NCBI GenBank assembly: GCA_028571685.1
Contig: CM053143.1
Span: 8,795,501-8,859,500 of the forward strand
Source of the DNA: Heterohyrax brucei
Taxonomy: Eukaryota > Chordata > Mammalia > Hyracoidea > Procaviidae
Reading direction: 5' to 3'
Length of the DNA: 64,000 nucleotides
Numbering within the stretch: position 1 is the stretch's first letter; each line of letters begins with the position of its first letter. Shown here piece by piece: positions 1 to 11,693 of this stretch. The notes under the pieces are model-generated. The model saw only the letters and a program-made list of their open reading frames with translations. It was not told where the DNA came from and searched no databases. The translations under genes and the position numbers were made by a program.

Positions 1-160
1 GGCTACTGCCTTGCTGGCCTTTGTTGCCAGCCACAGCCATAGGCGACCCTGTATAAAATACTGCTTTTCTGCTGGAAAAGTGCTCTCCCCTGGGCAGGTC
101 CTGCTTCCCAGCCTAGGAATTAGGTCCCTCTGAGGTCCCGATATCCACCTGCCAGTCAAA

Positions 161-170
161 CAAGATGGCG
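161..170 (+). promoter_or_regulatory. YY1-like motif, antisense inside L1 5' UTR
   Basis: The string 'caagatggcg' on the plus strand matches the core of YY1 sites found at L1 5' ends. It points opposite to L1 transcription. Equivalent strings occur at 17234-17243 and 62126-62135 in the other two L1 5' UTRs. Function is inferred. Confidence 0.35.
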
Positions 171-584
171 TCCAGCATAAGCTCTCCTCGTGAGTTGGTA
201 CAGGCTACTCACAGGCAGAGGCAGAAAGAGAGGCCAAAGGTGCCTAGATACACAGAGTCTGAAACCAGCCTCTCAACATGTGTCAATTTTGCCCACCGAT
301 TCCACCAGCTGTGCTCCTAAGATTGGCTGCTAGTCAAATACCAGCTCTGGCTGCTGGTTAAGACAGAGAAAAAAAGTTAAAATGGAGAGTTACCTTCAGT
401 CCATGAAAGCCAGCACTCACCACGAGTGGGTGACAGTAAAAGAGAGGTTTTTCATTCAGTGGCATGAAGTTCAAATTAACAGCCCTGTGTCATGTCGTTG
501 GACTCACTAGGTGTCCAGAAACTCCATTTAATTATCAGTTCAGGTCTTGGTTTCCAGAGGGATTTAGGGAGACATATGTTTAGT

Positions 585-597
585 CCACCATCTTGAC
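585..597 (-). promoter_or_regulatory. YY1-like motif at L1 5' end
   Basis: Read on the minus strand this is 'gtcaagatggtgg', within about 20 bp of the L1 start. In human L1 a YY1 site at this place sets the transcription start. Equivalents lie at 17686-17696 and 62553-62564. The site is visible, but its activity is inferred. Confidence 0.45.
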
Positions 598-719
598 TCT
601 GCCCCAGCATACTAACATTTTTAGGGAATGGTTAAATACTAAAAAGTGCTGTGGTATGATTTAAAGGAAAAACAGTAGAAGGACAGATATGATAGTACTT
701 GTTTTTGACTAAACTATTT

Positions 720-840
720 GCAAGTGACTGTCACATTATCTCACCTAATCTTGTTTGTAGAAAAGGAAGGAGAATCTTATAGAGATTAAATAACTTCCTT
801 AAGGTAAGAGATGTATCTAAGGTATGGCACATGACCTGGC
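720..840 (-). repeat. MIR-like ancient SINE fragment
   Basis: The string 'gagattaaataacttcctt' and the following 'aaggtaag' resemble the MIR core read in reverse ('gaggttaagtaacttgcc...aaggtcac'). It is diverged, as expected for an old mammalian SINE. Confidence 0.5.
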
Positions 841-1312
841 TGCCGCTGACGGGAGATGACTCTGAGTAGTTTCTGTTGACCCTGTATGGCCCCACATTCT
901 TCCTCAAGTCTGATAGCTAGAGAGGCCTATTGAGGGAAGGTCAGGAGGGAGGTGTTTGCCATCAAACGGAGTACAAAAAAGGTTCAGATAAAGTGTAGAA
1001 TCACATTCCAGGGTACCACAAATATGAAAGGCACCTGGCTGAGGCATCCAGGCAAAAGGTAATAAAGTGTTTCTGCTGACACATCTCTGCTATCAACAGC
1101 TATTCATACTGGACTAACAGGGGACATAACTTAGAGATTGCCCCTGGGTGCTTGGTACTCTAGCTGTCCTCCTGCAGGGCACAACTTCAGTGCTTGCCAT
1201 AAGTACTATTTTCTGTAGATGTGCCTCTACATAAGATCACAAATGTAGTAAGAACAGAACAGAATTTGAAGTGAAATTTGTCTGATATTAAAGTTCTCAT
1301 ATTTAGATGTCA

Positions 1313-1354
1313 CTGTGTGTATGAGTGGGGTGTGTGTGTGTGTACACGCACACA
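1313..1354. repeat. (TG)n / (CA)n microsatellite
   Basis: This is an alternating TG tract passing into CA ('gtgtgtgtgtgtacacgcacacacc'-like, interrupted), too short and imperfect to be more than a simple repeat. Confidence 0.8.
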
Positions 1355-1518
1355 CCCTCATGCATGCCCATTTGTGAGTGCATAGATGGGAGATGCCAAA
1401 TTGAATTAAAAACTACACAAATTATTTTCTTTTATAGTTTCAAAGAAAGCCAACTACATACATACAAGAAGTCATTCAAATTCTATTGAGAACCACTGTG
1501 TGAAATGTATGACAACTG

Positions 1519-1705
1519 AGTGATGCAAATGATTAATTGCTCAACTGCTAACAGAAAAGTTAGTGTTTCAACCCCCCACCAGAGGCATCTCGGATAAAGG
1601 GCTTGACAATCTGCTGCCAAAAGACCGCATCCTTGAAAACTCTATTCGGTAGTTCTTTCTTGTATACATGATATGGCATCAATCAAATCAACTCAATGGC
1701 AGCTG
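1519..1705 (+). mobile_element. AfroSINE-type tRNA-derived SINE, long-body form
   Basis: The tRNA-like head ('gattaattgctcaactgcta', then 'agtgtttcaacccc' as a decayed B box) is followed by the longer body form ('gacaatctgctgcc', 'ccttgaaaactctat') and an end 'aatcaactcaatggca'. It is old and diverged. It lies directly 5' of a MaLR-like LTR. Confidence 0.65.
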
Positions 1706-1717
1706 TCAAAGATCGAG

Positions 1718-2212
1718 CTGTGTTACCCCCCAAAATGTGTGTAGTAATTTGGCTGGGCCAGGATTCCTTGTATTCTATGACTGTCCTCCATTTTGTGATT
1801 TTCCCATGCTGTATGTTAGATGATTAGGGAGGGACTGTAGATCACTTCTGTGCTTCATAAGATCACCTCTGTCCTCCCTGGAGTGTGGCTTGCAGCACCT
1901 TTTATCCTCTCATCCTACAAGAGATAAAAAGAAAGGGAGTAGGTAAAGAGTGGTGAACTTCACACAGTAAAGAAAGCAGCACTGGGAGTGCAGTGTGTCC
2001 TTCAGACCTGAGATTCATGCACCAAGACCTTGGTCAGAAACTGATGAAGCATAAGAACTTTCCTCCAGAACCAACAGAAGGAAAGCCTTTCACTGGAGCA
2101 GACACCCTGAATTCAGACTTGTAGCCTACTGGACTGTGACAATAAAATTTCTCTTCATGAAACTATCCACTTTGTGGTAATTCTGTTAGAGTAGCACTAG
2201 CTGACTAAAACA
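1718..2212 (+). mobile_element. Solo LTR, MaLR (ERVL)-like
   Basis: It starts near 'tgtgttaccccccaaaatgt' and ends 'gtagcactagctgactaaaa' plus 'ca', with the MaLR hallmark polyadenylation region 'acaataaaatttctcttc' just upstream. It matches the reverse complement of 31158-31678 along its length. No internal retroviral genes flank it, so it is a solo LTR. Its promoter and poly(A) signals are probably inactive with age. Confidence 0.75.
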
Positions 2213-4311
2213 GCAACAACATGAAAGGTACAGCTAAAAGCATTACAAGTTACAAAGAAGTAGACTTGTCTATGACTGTCTCTCAGGAAGTATATAGTCT
2301 CTTCAGGGTCACAGAGTGTGCTCAGGGACTCCCTGCGTTATAAACCAGGGCTTTGAACCTATTCAAAATGATTCAACCATAGCCATCATAAACAAGGGCA
2401 GCATTCACAATGCTCAGCAACCAAATATGTTGCTTGTTGTATTGTGACTAAAGTAGGAAACAAACAATGGTGCCTCCATCAGAGACAGTGGCCAACTACT
2501 CTGCTTTGAATGTATACCTCTCTCTACAGTCCTACCAGTAATCCAGTCTACCACATCAAGCCCTTGAAACATTCAAAGTTGTGCAGCTGGCAGCCATCTT
2601 TGAGTGGGGCATTGCTATTTGTTTCCTATTCAGATTGGAATCCAATGGTCAATAGATCTGATCATTGCTCAACAAGTAGCTTTTCTAAATGGCTGCTATA
2701 ACTGAGCCATTTTAAACCAGTTTGACGTCCTATTATTAACATCCTCATTACTCCAGTTTCAACTACCCTGGTGCTGTTGGCAGTAACAATTGTCTGACTA
2801 AGTATCACTATCTTATCCATTAATTTCTTTTTTAATGCGTCCTTCCTACTTATTCTTTTTATTCTACCTAGACAATTATTTTTCTTCTAAGATGAGTTTT
2901 ATTTACAGATTTAATGGTAGAGTAAAATGGGAGAGACATGAAAAAGAAGCAGATAAACATAGTTGTTGATGATGTGGGGATGCTAGGTAGCTTGAGGGAT
3001 GTAACAGTTTCCAAAAAAATCTCTCTCTGTTCCCAGGCCCATTGTGTTGATGTGACTCCAAAGATACCACTACTGATGAGTCTTCTTTAGGAGACAGATA
3101 CTGAAGCCTGTTAGATACACCACACCAACAAAACACTGCTGCTATTGGGATGAATGGTCACAGTAATGATTACAGCTGTGGCGAAACACACCTTTGTACA
3201 GGAAGAAAATATCAAGCTGTCAGCAGGATCATTTCTATGAAGTACTTTTTCTAATGAATGATAAATTCATGTTGATTCTCATTATGATATGGCTGTGAGG
3301 CTTAGGGATCAGCCAGTGGACTTGGAGAATAGCCAACCAATAAACCACTACTGGTAAACATAGGTTTGGGCCCTAAGAATTCTTATTAGCTTGATACGTT
3401 GATCAGAAGAGACACTTAGGAGAAGTGCTCACTTTCCCTCTTCACCTATGACTCCTCACAGACATACACTTACTTAGTTCAAGACTGCTTGATCAGGAAA
3501 TAACTAAATTAAGAGTAGTGTATCACATTATCAGTGTGAAAGGGACATGATTAGTACACATTGAGTGTCCAATAAATCTCAACAGCCATTCAACAAAAAT
3601 AGCAGCAACAGTAACTGAGATGAATCTTCACTTGAAATAGGTAATCTGAAAGGAAAAAAAAAAAACTTGTAAAGAACTATGCTGCCCCAAGGGCCAGCAA
3701 GCCCTCATATTCTTTGGAACTCCAGTACTGTGTTTCGTCTGCTAAATATGCATGACAGTGAGTAGACATGATCCTCGGGTATGGAAGATTATGGGACTGC
3801 TGAGACTAAAGTGATAGTAGTTTCCGAGAGGATCAAAGACAAGGGGAAAGGCATCTAGAAACATTTCAAGTTCTTGAGAAGAGATGCATAATGCAGAAGA
3901 TTTGAATCTTCTTCAGAGATGCTGGAGCTCTCCACCTAACTTTAGTTTTTCTTATCTGTAAAAGGAACAGGGTGGATTAGGAAAGTCAGAAAAGTTCCTT
4001 CTAGTTCTAAAATTCTTAGGTTCTAAACTAGTATCGTTACAGAATAGACAGTCTTGATCATCATCAGTTAAATATTTGGTCGCTTTTTGACCACAACGTC
4101 TCTCTACAGGCTTTATACGCATCTCTGAAGCAGCGTAGTGTTCTTAGGCCACATCTTTCCTTTCTTATGGAGTTACATGTTACTTTGTATTTCAATGTGA
4201 TTTCAAGCCTATAAAATAACTGCACATTTTATATAAGGCATTCCTGTAGTACCTTTCACAGATTCGTCAATTATTTATATTTTACTTCAATATTCATTCT
4301 GTCACTGTCTC
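2213..4311. other. Unique non-coding DNA
   Basis: About 2.1 kb with no recognisable gene. An open frame at 2903-3136 on the minus strand shows no domain or codon signature I trust. An A13 tract lies at 3652-3664, and an ancient MIR/L2-like piece lies at 3935-4025. Confidence 0.5.
3935..4025 (+). repeat. L2/MIR-like 3' end fragment
   Basis: The strings 'cttatctgtaaaaggaacag' and 'ccttctagttctaaaattct' match the conserved 3' portion of the CR1/L2-MIR group ('catctgtaaaatgg', 'cttccagctctaaaattcta'). Confidence 0.55.
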
Positions 4312-4756
4312 TGTCATAGATTGAATTATGCTGGCACCTCCCATCCCACAAATGTGTGTATCGATTTGACTAGACAACGATGATGCCCAGTATTGTGTGG
4401 TTATCCTACACTTTCAGATTGTAATTTTATGTTACAGAGGATTAGGGTGAGACTGTAATGCTCTAATCCAGGTCATATCCCTAGTGCAATGTCAAGGTAG
4501 TTTCCCTGGGTTGTGGCCTGTACCATCTTTTATTTCATAAGAGATTAAAAAGGAAAAGGGAGTCAGCAGTGAGTTGGCGACCTCATACTGCCAAGAAAGC
4601 GGTGAGAAGGCCAAAGAGGAGAAAACTGTTCCTTAGAGCTAAAGCCCCAATTTGGACTTTTAGCCTATTGTACTGGGAAGAAATAAAGTTTTATTTGTTA
4701 AAGCCACCCACTTGTGGTATTTCTGTGATAGTAGTCACTTTTGAGACACTGGAATC
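4312..4756 (+). mobile_element. Solo LTR, MaLR-like
   Basis: It begins 'tgtcatagattgaattatg' and carries the same order of landmarks as 1718-2212: a weak CCCAAAATGT-like start, 'gattagggtgagactgtaat', 'cataagagattaaaa', and 'agaaataaagttttatttgt' as polyadenylation signal. It ends near 'gtggtatttctgtgatagta'. The 3' edge is decayed. Confidence 0.7.
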
Positions 4757-4956
4757 TTTTATCCCTAAATAGTCTAGTATACATTTTCTGAAAACAAGGG
4801 CAGTCTCTGATGAAACCACAGTATAGTTATCAAAATCAGAAAATTTAACTTTGATATACACTATAATTTAATGGACACTTGAAATTCAGTTTTTATTATT
4901 ATGATGATGATGACTGAATGAAAATGTACATTCCCATATAAATTCATGCACCCCTG

Positions 4957-6640
4957 GTATGAATCCAGCTTTGTCATGATGAATTATATTTTTGATAAGT
5001 TGCTGTATTCTATTTGCAGAAATTTTGTTAAAGATTTTTGCAGTTAGATTCATGAGTGATATTGGTCTGTAGTTCTCGTTTTTGGTGAGTCTTTCCCTGG
5101 CTTTAGTATCAGGGTTATGCTGGCTTCATAGAATGAATTTGGGAGTATTCCCTCCCTGTCTACACTGTGAAATACTCTGAGTAGTATCATAGATAACTCT
5201 TCTGTAAAAGCTTGATGAATTCTGTGCTGAAGCCATCTGGACCCTGGCTTGTTTCAGGTGGCAGTTTTTAGATGACATTTTCAATCTTTTCCTTTGAGAT
5301 GGGTTTATTAAGTTCTGCTTCACTTGTGATAATTTTAGTAGGTGATATGAATCAAACTATTTCTCCATTTCCTCTAGGTTTACAAACTTGTGAGAATATG
5401 CTCTTTCATAGTATTCAGCTATGATATTTTTGATTTCTGTTGGATCTGTTGTGATAGTTCCCCTCTCATTTCTTATTTGGATTATTTGTTTCCTTTCCTC
5501 TTTTTCTTTAGCAGGTTTAGCCAATGGTTTGTCAACTTGGCTTGGCTTACAGAAAACCAGCTTTTGGTCTTTTCAAGTTTTTCAATTGTTCTTCTATTCT
5601 CTAGATTGTTTAGTTCTGCTGTAATCTTTAGGATCTGTTTTCTCCTGGTACCTGAGGGGTTCCTCTGTTGTTCTCTCTCTACTTGTTCAAGCTGTAGGGT
5701 CAGTTATTTGATTTGGTTTCTTCCTTCCTTCCAGATGTCTGCATTTATGGAGATAAACTGACCTCTGAGCACTGCTGTGGCTGTGTCCCATAGGTTACAG
5801 TAAGAAGTGTTTTCGTTCTCATTAGAATCCATAAATTTCTTTATTTCATCCTTGATTTCTTCTATAACCCATGTTTTCTTGAGCAAGGTGTTGTTTGGAT
5901 TTCATGATTTCCACTTTCTACCTCTGTTTTTCTGCTACTGATTTCGACTTTTACAGCTTTACGATGTGAGAAGATGCTTTGCATTAATTCAATAGTATGG
6001 GTTTTATTGAGAATTCTTTTATGTCCTAATGCATGATCTATTCTGGAGAATGGACCATGTGTGATGGAGAAGAAATTGTAGTTGTCTGCTGATGGCTAGA
6101 AAGTTCTGTATATGTCTATGAGATCCAGTTGGTTAACTGTGGCAAAAAAGTCTTCTGTGTCTTTACTGAGATTTTTCTAGATGATCTGTCCAATATTGAG
6201 AGCAGAGTGTTGAAGTCTCCCACTATTATTGTGGAATGATCTAATACCTTTTTGAGTGTAGTCAGTGTTTCTTTGACGTATTTAGGTGCTCTAATATTAG
6301 GTACATAAGTATTTAATATTTTTAAGTCCTGCTTGTGTACTGAACTTTTCAGAAATAAATAGTGTCCATCTTTGCCCACGATGGTGTATTTTACACTAAA
6401 ATTGATTTTATCTCAGGTTAGAATTGCCACACCTGCTCTTCCTTGTTCATTGTTAGCTTGATATATATTCTTTCATCCTTTAATTTTCAGTTTATTTCTA
6501 TCTTTAAGTCTAAGGTGAGTTTCTTGTAGGCAACATATAGATGGGTCATGTCTTTTGATCCAAGATGTTACTCGATGTCTCTTGACTGAAGTGTTCAGTC
6601 CATTCACATTCAGTGTAATTATTGGTAGGTATGTGTTCAG
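4957..6640 (-). pseudogene. L1 ORF2 remnant (endonuclease, start of reverse transcriptase)
   Basis: L1 ORF2 encodes an apurinic-type endonuclease followed by reverse transcriptase. The endonuclease region is seen at 6116-6379, with 'NTYVPN' and 'IIVGDFNTLLS', the latter matching the conserved VGDFN catalytic-domain motif. A further piece at 5704-5886 resembles the stretch between endonuclease and RT ('WVIEEIKDEIKKFMD'). The frame is broken several times, and the FADD-bearing polymerase core and C-terminal Cys motif are absent because of the internal deletion. Confidence 0.75.
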
Positions 6641-7099
6641 TGCTACCATTGTGATATGTTTATTTTTGTGTTGATGTTTTCTCTGTTGTTCTTATTAATC
6701 TGTTCTGTGACCTTTGGGAGTTGATTCTTCACCTTTTTCAGGGTTGATTTTGCGGTTGTTGAGACACCTGTATTACATTTCTTGACATGATATGTTGCTT
6801 CTTTATTGTACTTTATGACTGCCCCTATGAGCCCTCTTAATAAACTATATACAAACCCAGTTTTGATTGCTACCAGTCTTGTCAACTTCCTCTCCATCTG
6901 GAAGGACTATAACGACTGTAGTATAGCCCTCTTTTTAATATGATGACATCGTAGTTTACATAATACAATCACTAGATAGTTTCTTTTGCTATTACAGCTT
7001 TGATTGTGTTTGGAGCCTTCCCTAACTGAGTAGGATTCTGGATAATGTGTCCTTCTAAAATACAAAGCTAATGATTTTGTTATTCCAAGCCAAGAAATT

Positions 7100-8025
7100 C
7101 TTTCAGTATTTCTTGTAGCTTTGGTTTGGTTTATACAAAGTCTCTGAGTTTCTATTTATCTGCAAATGTCTTATTTTGATTTTTGTATTTGAAAGGTAGT
7201 TTTGCAGGATATATAATTCCTGGTTGGAAGTTCTTCTCCTTCAAGGCTTTGATTGTGTCATGCCACTGCCTCCATGCCAACATTGTTTCTGCTGAGAAAT
7301 CCAATGAAAACCTGCAGAGTTTTCCTCTGAATATTAACTTTGCTTTGAGTTTTGCTGCCTTTAAGAGTTTCTGCTTATGTTTCATTTTATTGAGCTTGAT
7401 TATAGTATGTCTTGAAGTCTTTCTACTGAGATCTATATTGAATGGTGTTCAATACATATCTTGGATATCTGTATTCTCTTCTTTCATAATTTCTGGGGAG
7501 TTTTCTGTCAGCGACTCAGCAACAGTACTCTGTGTTCTCAGGTGTCTCACCCTGTTTGGGAACTGCAATTAATTGTAGATTGTTTTTCTTAATAGATTCC
7601 CACATGCTTCTTGATGCTTCTTCTTGTTTCTTATTTCTGATTTCTCCTTATAGATTCTGGGGTCAGTAGCTCTGTGTTCCAAATCCACAATTCTCTTTTC
7701 CATTTGTTCCATTATGTTTTCTTGGCTTTGAAGTTTCTATGTCTTTGATTTTGTTCTTGATTTGTTAGATTTCAGAGTACTGATGTTCCATCAGATCGAA
7801 CAGCTTGCTTAATTTTTCTTTTTGCTCTGCTGCATTTTGAATAAGGTCTAGGAAGGCTCTATGTATAATCCTTTTGTATTCACCTTCTGATAGTTTCAGA
7901 AAAGCTTCTTTGTCTGGGAAGGTCTGAGGTGGTTTCTTTTGGGAGCCTTCTGATGCGATGGGTGATTTCCAGGTTACTGTCTTCTCCAACGTTTGTTGCT
8001 TTTGGGGCTTCATGTGAGTCAATAG
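7100..8025 (-). pseudogene. L1 ORF1 remnant
   Basis: ORF1 encodes the trimeric RNA-binding chaperone of L1. The C-terminal region is recognisable at 7152-7385 ('KLIFRGKLCRFSLDFSAETM', 'QWHDTIKALKEKNFQPGIIY'), and the N-terminal part at 7765-8022 (a lysine/glutamate-rich segment before the coiled coil). The two are in different frames with stops between them. The same C-terminal motif recurs at 15690-15959 and 60586-60918. Confidence 0.75.
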
Positions 8026-8212
8026 AGGCTGGGAGAGATGCTGTGAAGATGGATCACAGTTGTTTCTCTAGGCCATCTTCGGTTTGTGTAAGCCAGTGCT
8101 CACTGATACTGGGTTCAATGAAAAGGACGAGGTTTTGCGTTAAGTGGCATGAAATCCAAATTAACAGCCCTATGTTACATCCCACGGCTCACTAGGTGTC
8201 CAGAAGGCTTCA

Positions 8213-9231
8213 TTTCTGGGTACCATCTAGTTCTTCTGGTCACATGTTGATACAATCACCCATTCACATGAGTTATTCTGTCTCCTGGGCTCTTTATTCC
8301 TTGTGTCTTTGTTGTTATTGATGGCCATCTGTTCGGGGTGTGTTGGGACCATTTGATGTACCTCAGGTGGCAGGTCACTAGCTTTTAAGACCCTAGACGC
8401 CACTCACCTACGTGTAGTGCAGAAGACTTCCTTAGTAATAGGCTACTTAAACCAACTGGCCTCGATGTTCCCCGAGAGCACGGTTCCAAGACCCCCACCC
8501 CTGCTACTCTATCCATGCAATATTGGGTTAAGATTGGAAGAACTGTCAGTTTATGTTGAAGTCCGGTTCAGTTAATCTACATTCTACTGCGTGCTGTCAC
8601 TGCTTTCACCCAACAAAATTTCTATCAACTTTCTAATCTATGACCATCTCTCTCCATCCCTGTCACCCTTGCAGCTGCCAAATAGTCTTTTCTTCTGTAC
8701 ATGAGTCTATTTTTAAATCTTTATTGTAGGGATCTCATACAACCTGTTTTCTTGTGCAACTGACTGATTTCACTCAGCATAATGTCTTCCAGTTGAAATC
8801 AGTTTATGAGATGCTTTCTAAGCCATTACTGTTCTTTATCATTGCATAGTGTTCCATTGAGTATATATACCATAGTTTGTTTATCCATTCATCTGTTGTT
8901 AGGCATCTATGTTGATTCTATCTTTTTGCTGCTGTGGACTGTGCTGCAATAAACATTCATGTGCGTGTATCTGTCCATGTGACAGCCTTTGTTTCTGTAA
9001 GATACATTCTGAGCAGTGGGATTACTAGATCAAATGGTATATCTATTTCCAGCTTTCTAAGGAAGCATCAAATTGTTCTCTATAGGGGTTGTACCATTTT
9101 CAATCACATGAACAGTGTAAGAGAATTCCAATCTGTCCACAGCTTCTGCAGCATTTGTTGTTTGTGGTTTTGGGATCATAGTCAACTTAGTTGGGGTGAG
9201 ATGGTATCTCATTGTAGTTTTGATTTGGATT
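8213..9231 (-). mobile_element. L1 LINE 3' part (3' UTR and ORF2 C-terminus) of a split L1
   Basis: 8213-8690 is L1 3' UTR of the same kind as 24980-25250 and 57640-57760 ('ggtcacatgttgatacaatc', 'tcctgggctctttattcctt'). 8690-9231 encodes the C-terminal end of ORF2 ('cactcagcataatgtcttcc', 'gttccattgagtatatatac'). It stops at 'gttttgatttgga', where the nested L1 begins. The matching remainder resumes at 12088, so I read 8213-9231 and 12088-17700 as one element. The poly(A) end is missing. Confidence 0.75.
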
Positions 9232-9499
9232 TTTTTTATTGTTAAATAAAAAATTAAAGTGTACATACTCTATGTTTACAATACTGGGTTAAGACAGGAG
9301 GAGTACACAAGTTGTGTCAAAGTCCCATTAATATTGATCTTCTTACTAATGTGTATTGTCACCAATTTCACCCAAAAAAATTTCTAACAACTATCTAATC
9401 GAAACCCTCACCCCTTGCCTTCCTGCCCTCCCACCCTCTCCACCCTTGTAGCTGTCAAAGAGTCTTTTCTATTATGTATGAATATACTTTTAAGTTTTT

Positions 9500-11480
9500 A
9501 TCATAGAGGTCTCATAAAATAATTGTCCTTCTGTTGCTGACTAGTTTCACTCAACATAATGTCCTCCAGTTGAGACCAAATTGAGAGATGTTTCCTGCTA
9601 TCATCGCTGTTCTTTATCAGTGTATAGTACTCCATGGAGTATATATACCAAAGTTTACTCATCCATTCTTCCGTTGTTGGGCATCTGGGTTGATTCCAAC
9701 TTTTTGCTCTTGTGGACTGTGCTGCAATGAACATTCGTGTGCATGTATCAGTTGATGTGAATGGCCTTGATTTTGTAGGATATATTCCGAGCAGAGAAAT
9801 TACTGGGTCAAACGGTATATCTATATCCATTATTTTAAGGTAATGCCAAATTGCTTTCCAAAGAGGTTGCACCATTCTGCAATCCCATTAACAGTGAAGG
9901 AGAGTTTCAATCTCTTCACAGCCTCTCCAACATTTAGTGTTTTGCATTTTTTGGATCATGGCCAATCTTGTTGGGGTGAGATGGTATCTCATGGTCATTT
10001 TGATTTGAATTTCTTTTCTAATTAATGAATGTGAACATGTCTGCATGTGTTTTTTGGCTGCCCAGATCGTCTCTTTAGAGAAGTGTTTGTCCATCTCCTT
10101 TGCCCTTGCTTCGTTGGATGATTTGTCTTTTTCTTATTGACATTTTGTAGAAGCTTATAGATTCTACAGGAGATCAGGCATCGGTTTGACATTGCCAAAT
10201 ATTTTTTCCCATTCTTTAGCTGGTCTTTTAATTCTTTTGATGAAGTCTTTGGATGAGCAGAAGTGTTTGATTCTTATTAATTCCCATTTATATATTTTCT
10301 CTTCTGATTAATGTGTTTTGTTTGTCTGATTTTAAAGTCTGTCTATATTGCATATTAAAATGTCCATTGTTGACCCTATCTTATCTTGGATGAGCTTTAT
10401 CATTTTAGCTTTTATATTCAGGTCTTTTATCCAATTTGAGTTGGTTTTTGTGTAAGGTGTGAGATGTGGGTCTTGTTTCAGTTTTTTTGCAGATGGATAT
10501 CCAGTTATGCCAGCACCATTTGTTAGACTGTTCTTACCCCAGTTCAAAATCTTAGGACCTTTGTCAACTATCAGCTGTTATAAGAGGATGGTGGCATCTC
10601 TGAGGTCTCTACTTTGTTCCATTGGTCTATATGTCTCTTTTTGTACCAATACCAGGCTGTTTTGACTACTGTGGCAGTGTAATAGGTTTTAAAGTCAGGT
10701 AGTGAGAGGCCTCCCAGTATGTTCTTCTTTTTCAGTAGTGCTTTACCTATTCCAGGTTTCTTCCTTTTCCAAATAAAGCTGATAATTTGTTTCTCTATCT
10801 CATTAAAAATTGTCACTTGTCACTGTAATTTGTATTGGGATTACATCATGTAAGTAGAGTGCTTTGGGCAAAATAGACATTTTCACAATATTGAGTCTTC
10901 CTATTCATGAGCAGGGCAGATTACTCCACTTATGCAAGTCTCTCCTAGTTTCTTGTAGTAAGGTCTTGTAGTTTTCTCTGTAACGATCTCTTATTTCTCT
11001 AGTTAGATTTATTCCTAGGTATTTTACCTCCTTGGGGGCTATAGTATATGGAATTGATTTGGTGATTTCTTCATTAATAATATCATTGTTGCTATAAAGG
11101 AATCCTATTGATTTAGTTATGTTTATCTTGTATCCCAGTACTTTGCCGAATTCTTCTATTAGCTCTAATAGTTTACTTATGGATTTCTTTGGATTCTCTG
11201 TATAAACAACCATATCATCTGCAAAGAGGGAAATCTTTACTTCTTCAGTGCCAGTATGGATTCCTTTTATTTCTTTGTCTTGTCTAATTGCTCTGGCTAG
11301 AACTTCTAGCACAATGTTGAATAGACGTGGTGAGAACAGACATCCTTGTCTAGTTTCCGTTCTCAAAGGGAATTATTTCAGTCTTTCACCATTCAGGATG
11401 ATGAAAGCAGTTGGCTTTGCATAGATACTATTGATTATGTTGAGGAATTTCCCTTTTATTCCTATTTTTCTGAGAGTTAG
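9500..11480 (-). pseudogene. L1 ORF2 fragment (reverse transcriptase and C-terminus)
   Basis: The RT palm is in an uninterrupted 153-codon stretch at 10905-11366, containing '[20 protein letters not shown]' and the catalytic '[14 protein letters not shown]' (the F-A-D-D box). Downstream pieces at 10571-10816 ('[19 protein letters not shown]') and 9501-9875 ('RCPTTEEWMSKLWYIYSMEY') are the thumb and C-terminal regions in shifted frames. The endonuclease is absent. It cannot be active, but the RT core is less eroded than in neighbouring copies, which fits a younger insertion. Confidence 0.8.
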
Positions 11481-11693
11481 TTACTCTATTGAAAAACCTC
11501 TTTTCTCTCACTCACATTATAAGATTGGCTGACAGCCTCCAGTTTCTCCATAAACAGAGCAACCTCTCTGCTACTCAATAAGCAAAGTCTTCCATCCTTC
11601 AGAGTCCACCTGGGGCAAATCACTAGAGTATTAGAGTCAGCTGGTGACCAACAATTTTCCTGGATCCATTATCAGAGAAATCAAATAGCATCT

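Larger units (their letters stand above)
1..604 (-). mobile_element. L1 LINE 5' UTR (left end outside window)
   Basis: This is the 5' untranslated region of a minus-strand L1 whose body lies left of the window. It aligns by eye with the 5' UTRs at 16660-17700 and 61560-62572, sharing 'gctggaaaag', 'aagatggcgtcc', 'ggtgtccagaa' and the terminal 'ccatcttgac'. On the minus strand the copy begins near 604. No reading frame is expected here. Confidence 0.8.
605..1518. other. Mostly unique non-coding DNA
   Basis: Apart from a MIR fragment and a short TG repeat, I see no gene or recognisable repeat. Reading frames are short and broken in all frames. Confidence 0.5.
4885..8212 (-). mobile_element. 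L1 LINE, internally deleted (3' end joined to mid-ORF2)
   Basis: Reading the minus strand from right to left: a shortened 5' UTR (about 8025-8212), ORF1 (about 7100-8025), an inter-ORF spacer, the ORF2 endonuclease region (about 5900-6640) and the start of the reverse transcriptase region (to 4957). The sequence then jumps straight to the last ~65 bp of L1 3' UTR (4890-4955, 'gactgaatgaaaatgtacat'). The C-terminal half of ORF2 is missing. Many stops and frameshifts make it non-functional. Its 5' end is truncated where it meets the next L1 at 8213. Confidence 0.8.

Noticed and set aside
2903..3136. 77-codon minus-strand open stretch
   Set aside because: No domain, no codon signature and no neighbouring exon-like sequence.
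5390..5761. 123-codon plus-strand open stretch, hydrophobic
   Set aside because: It is the antisense of L1 ORF2. The same kind of hydrophobic antisense frame recurs at 14234-14470 and 58886-59227.
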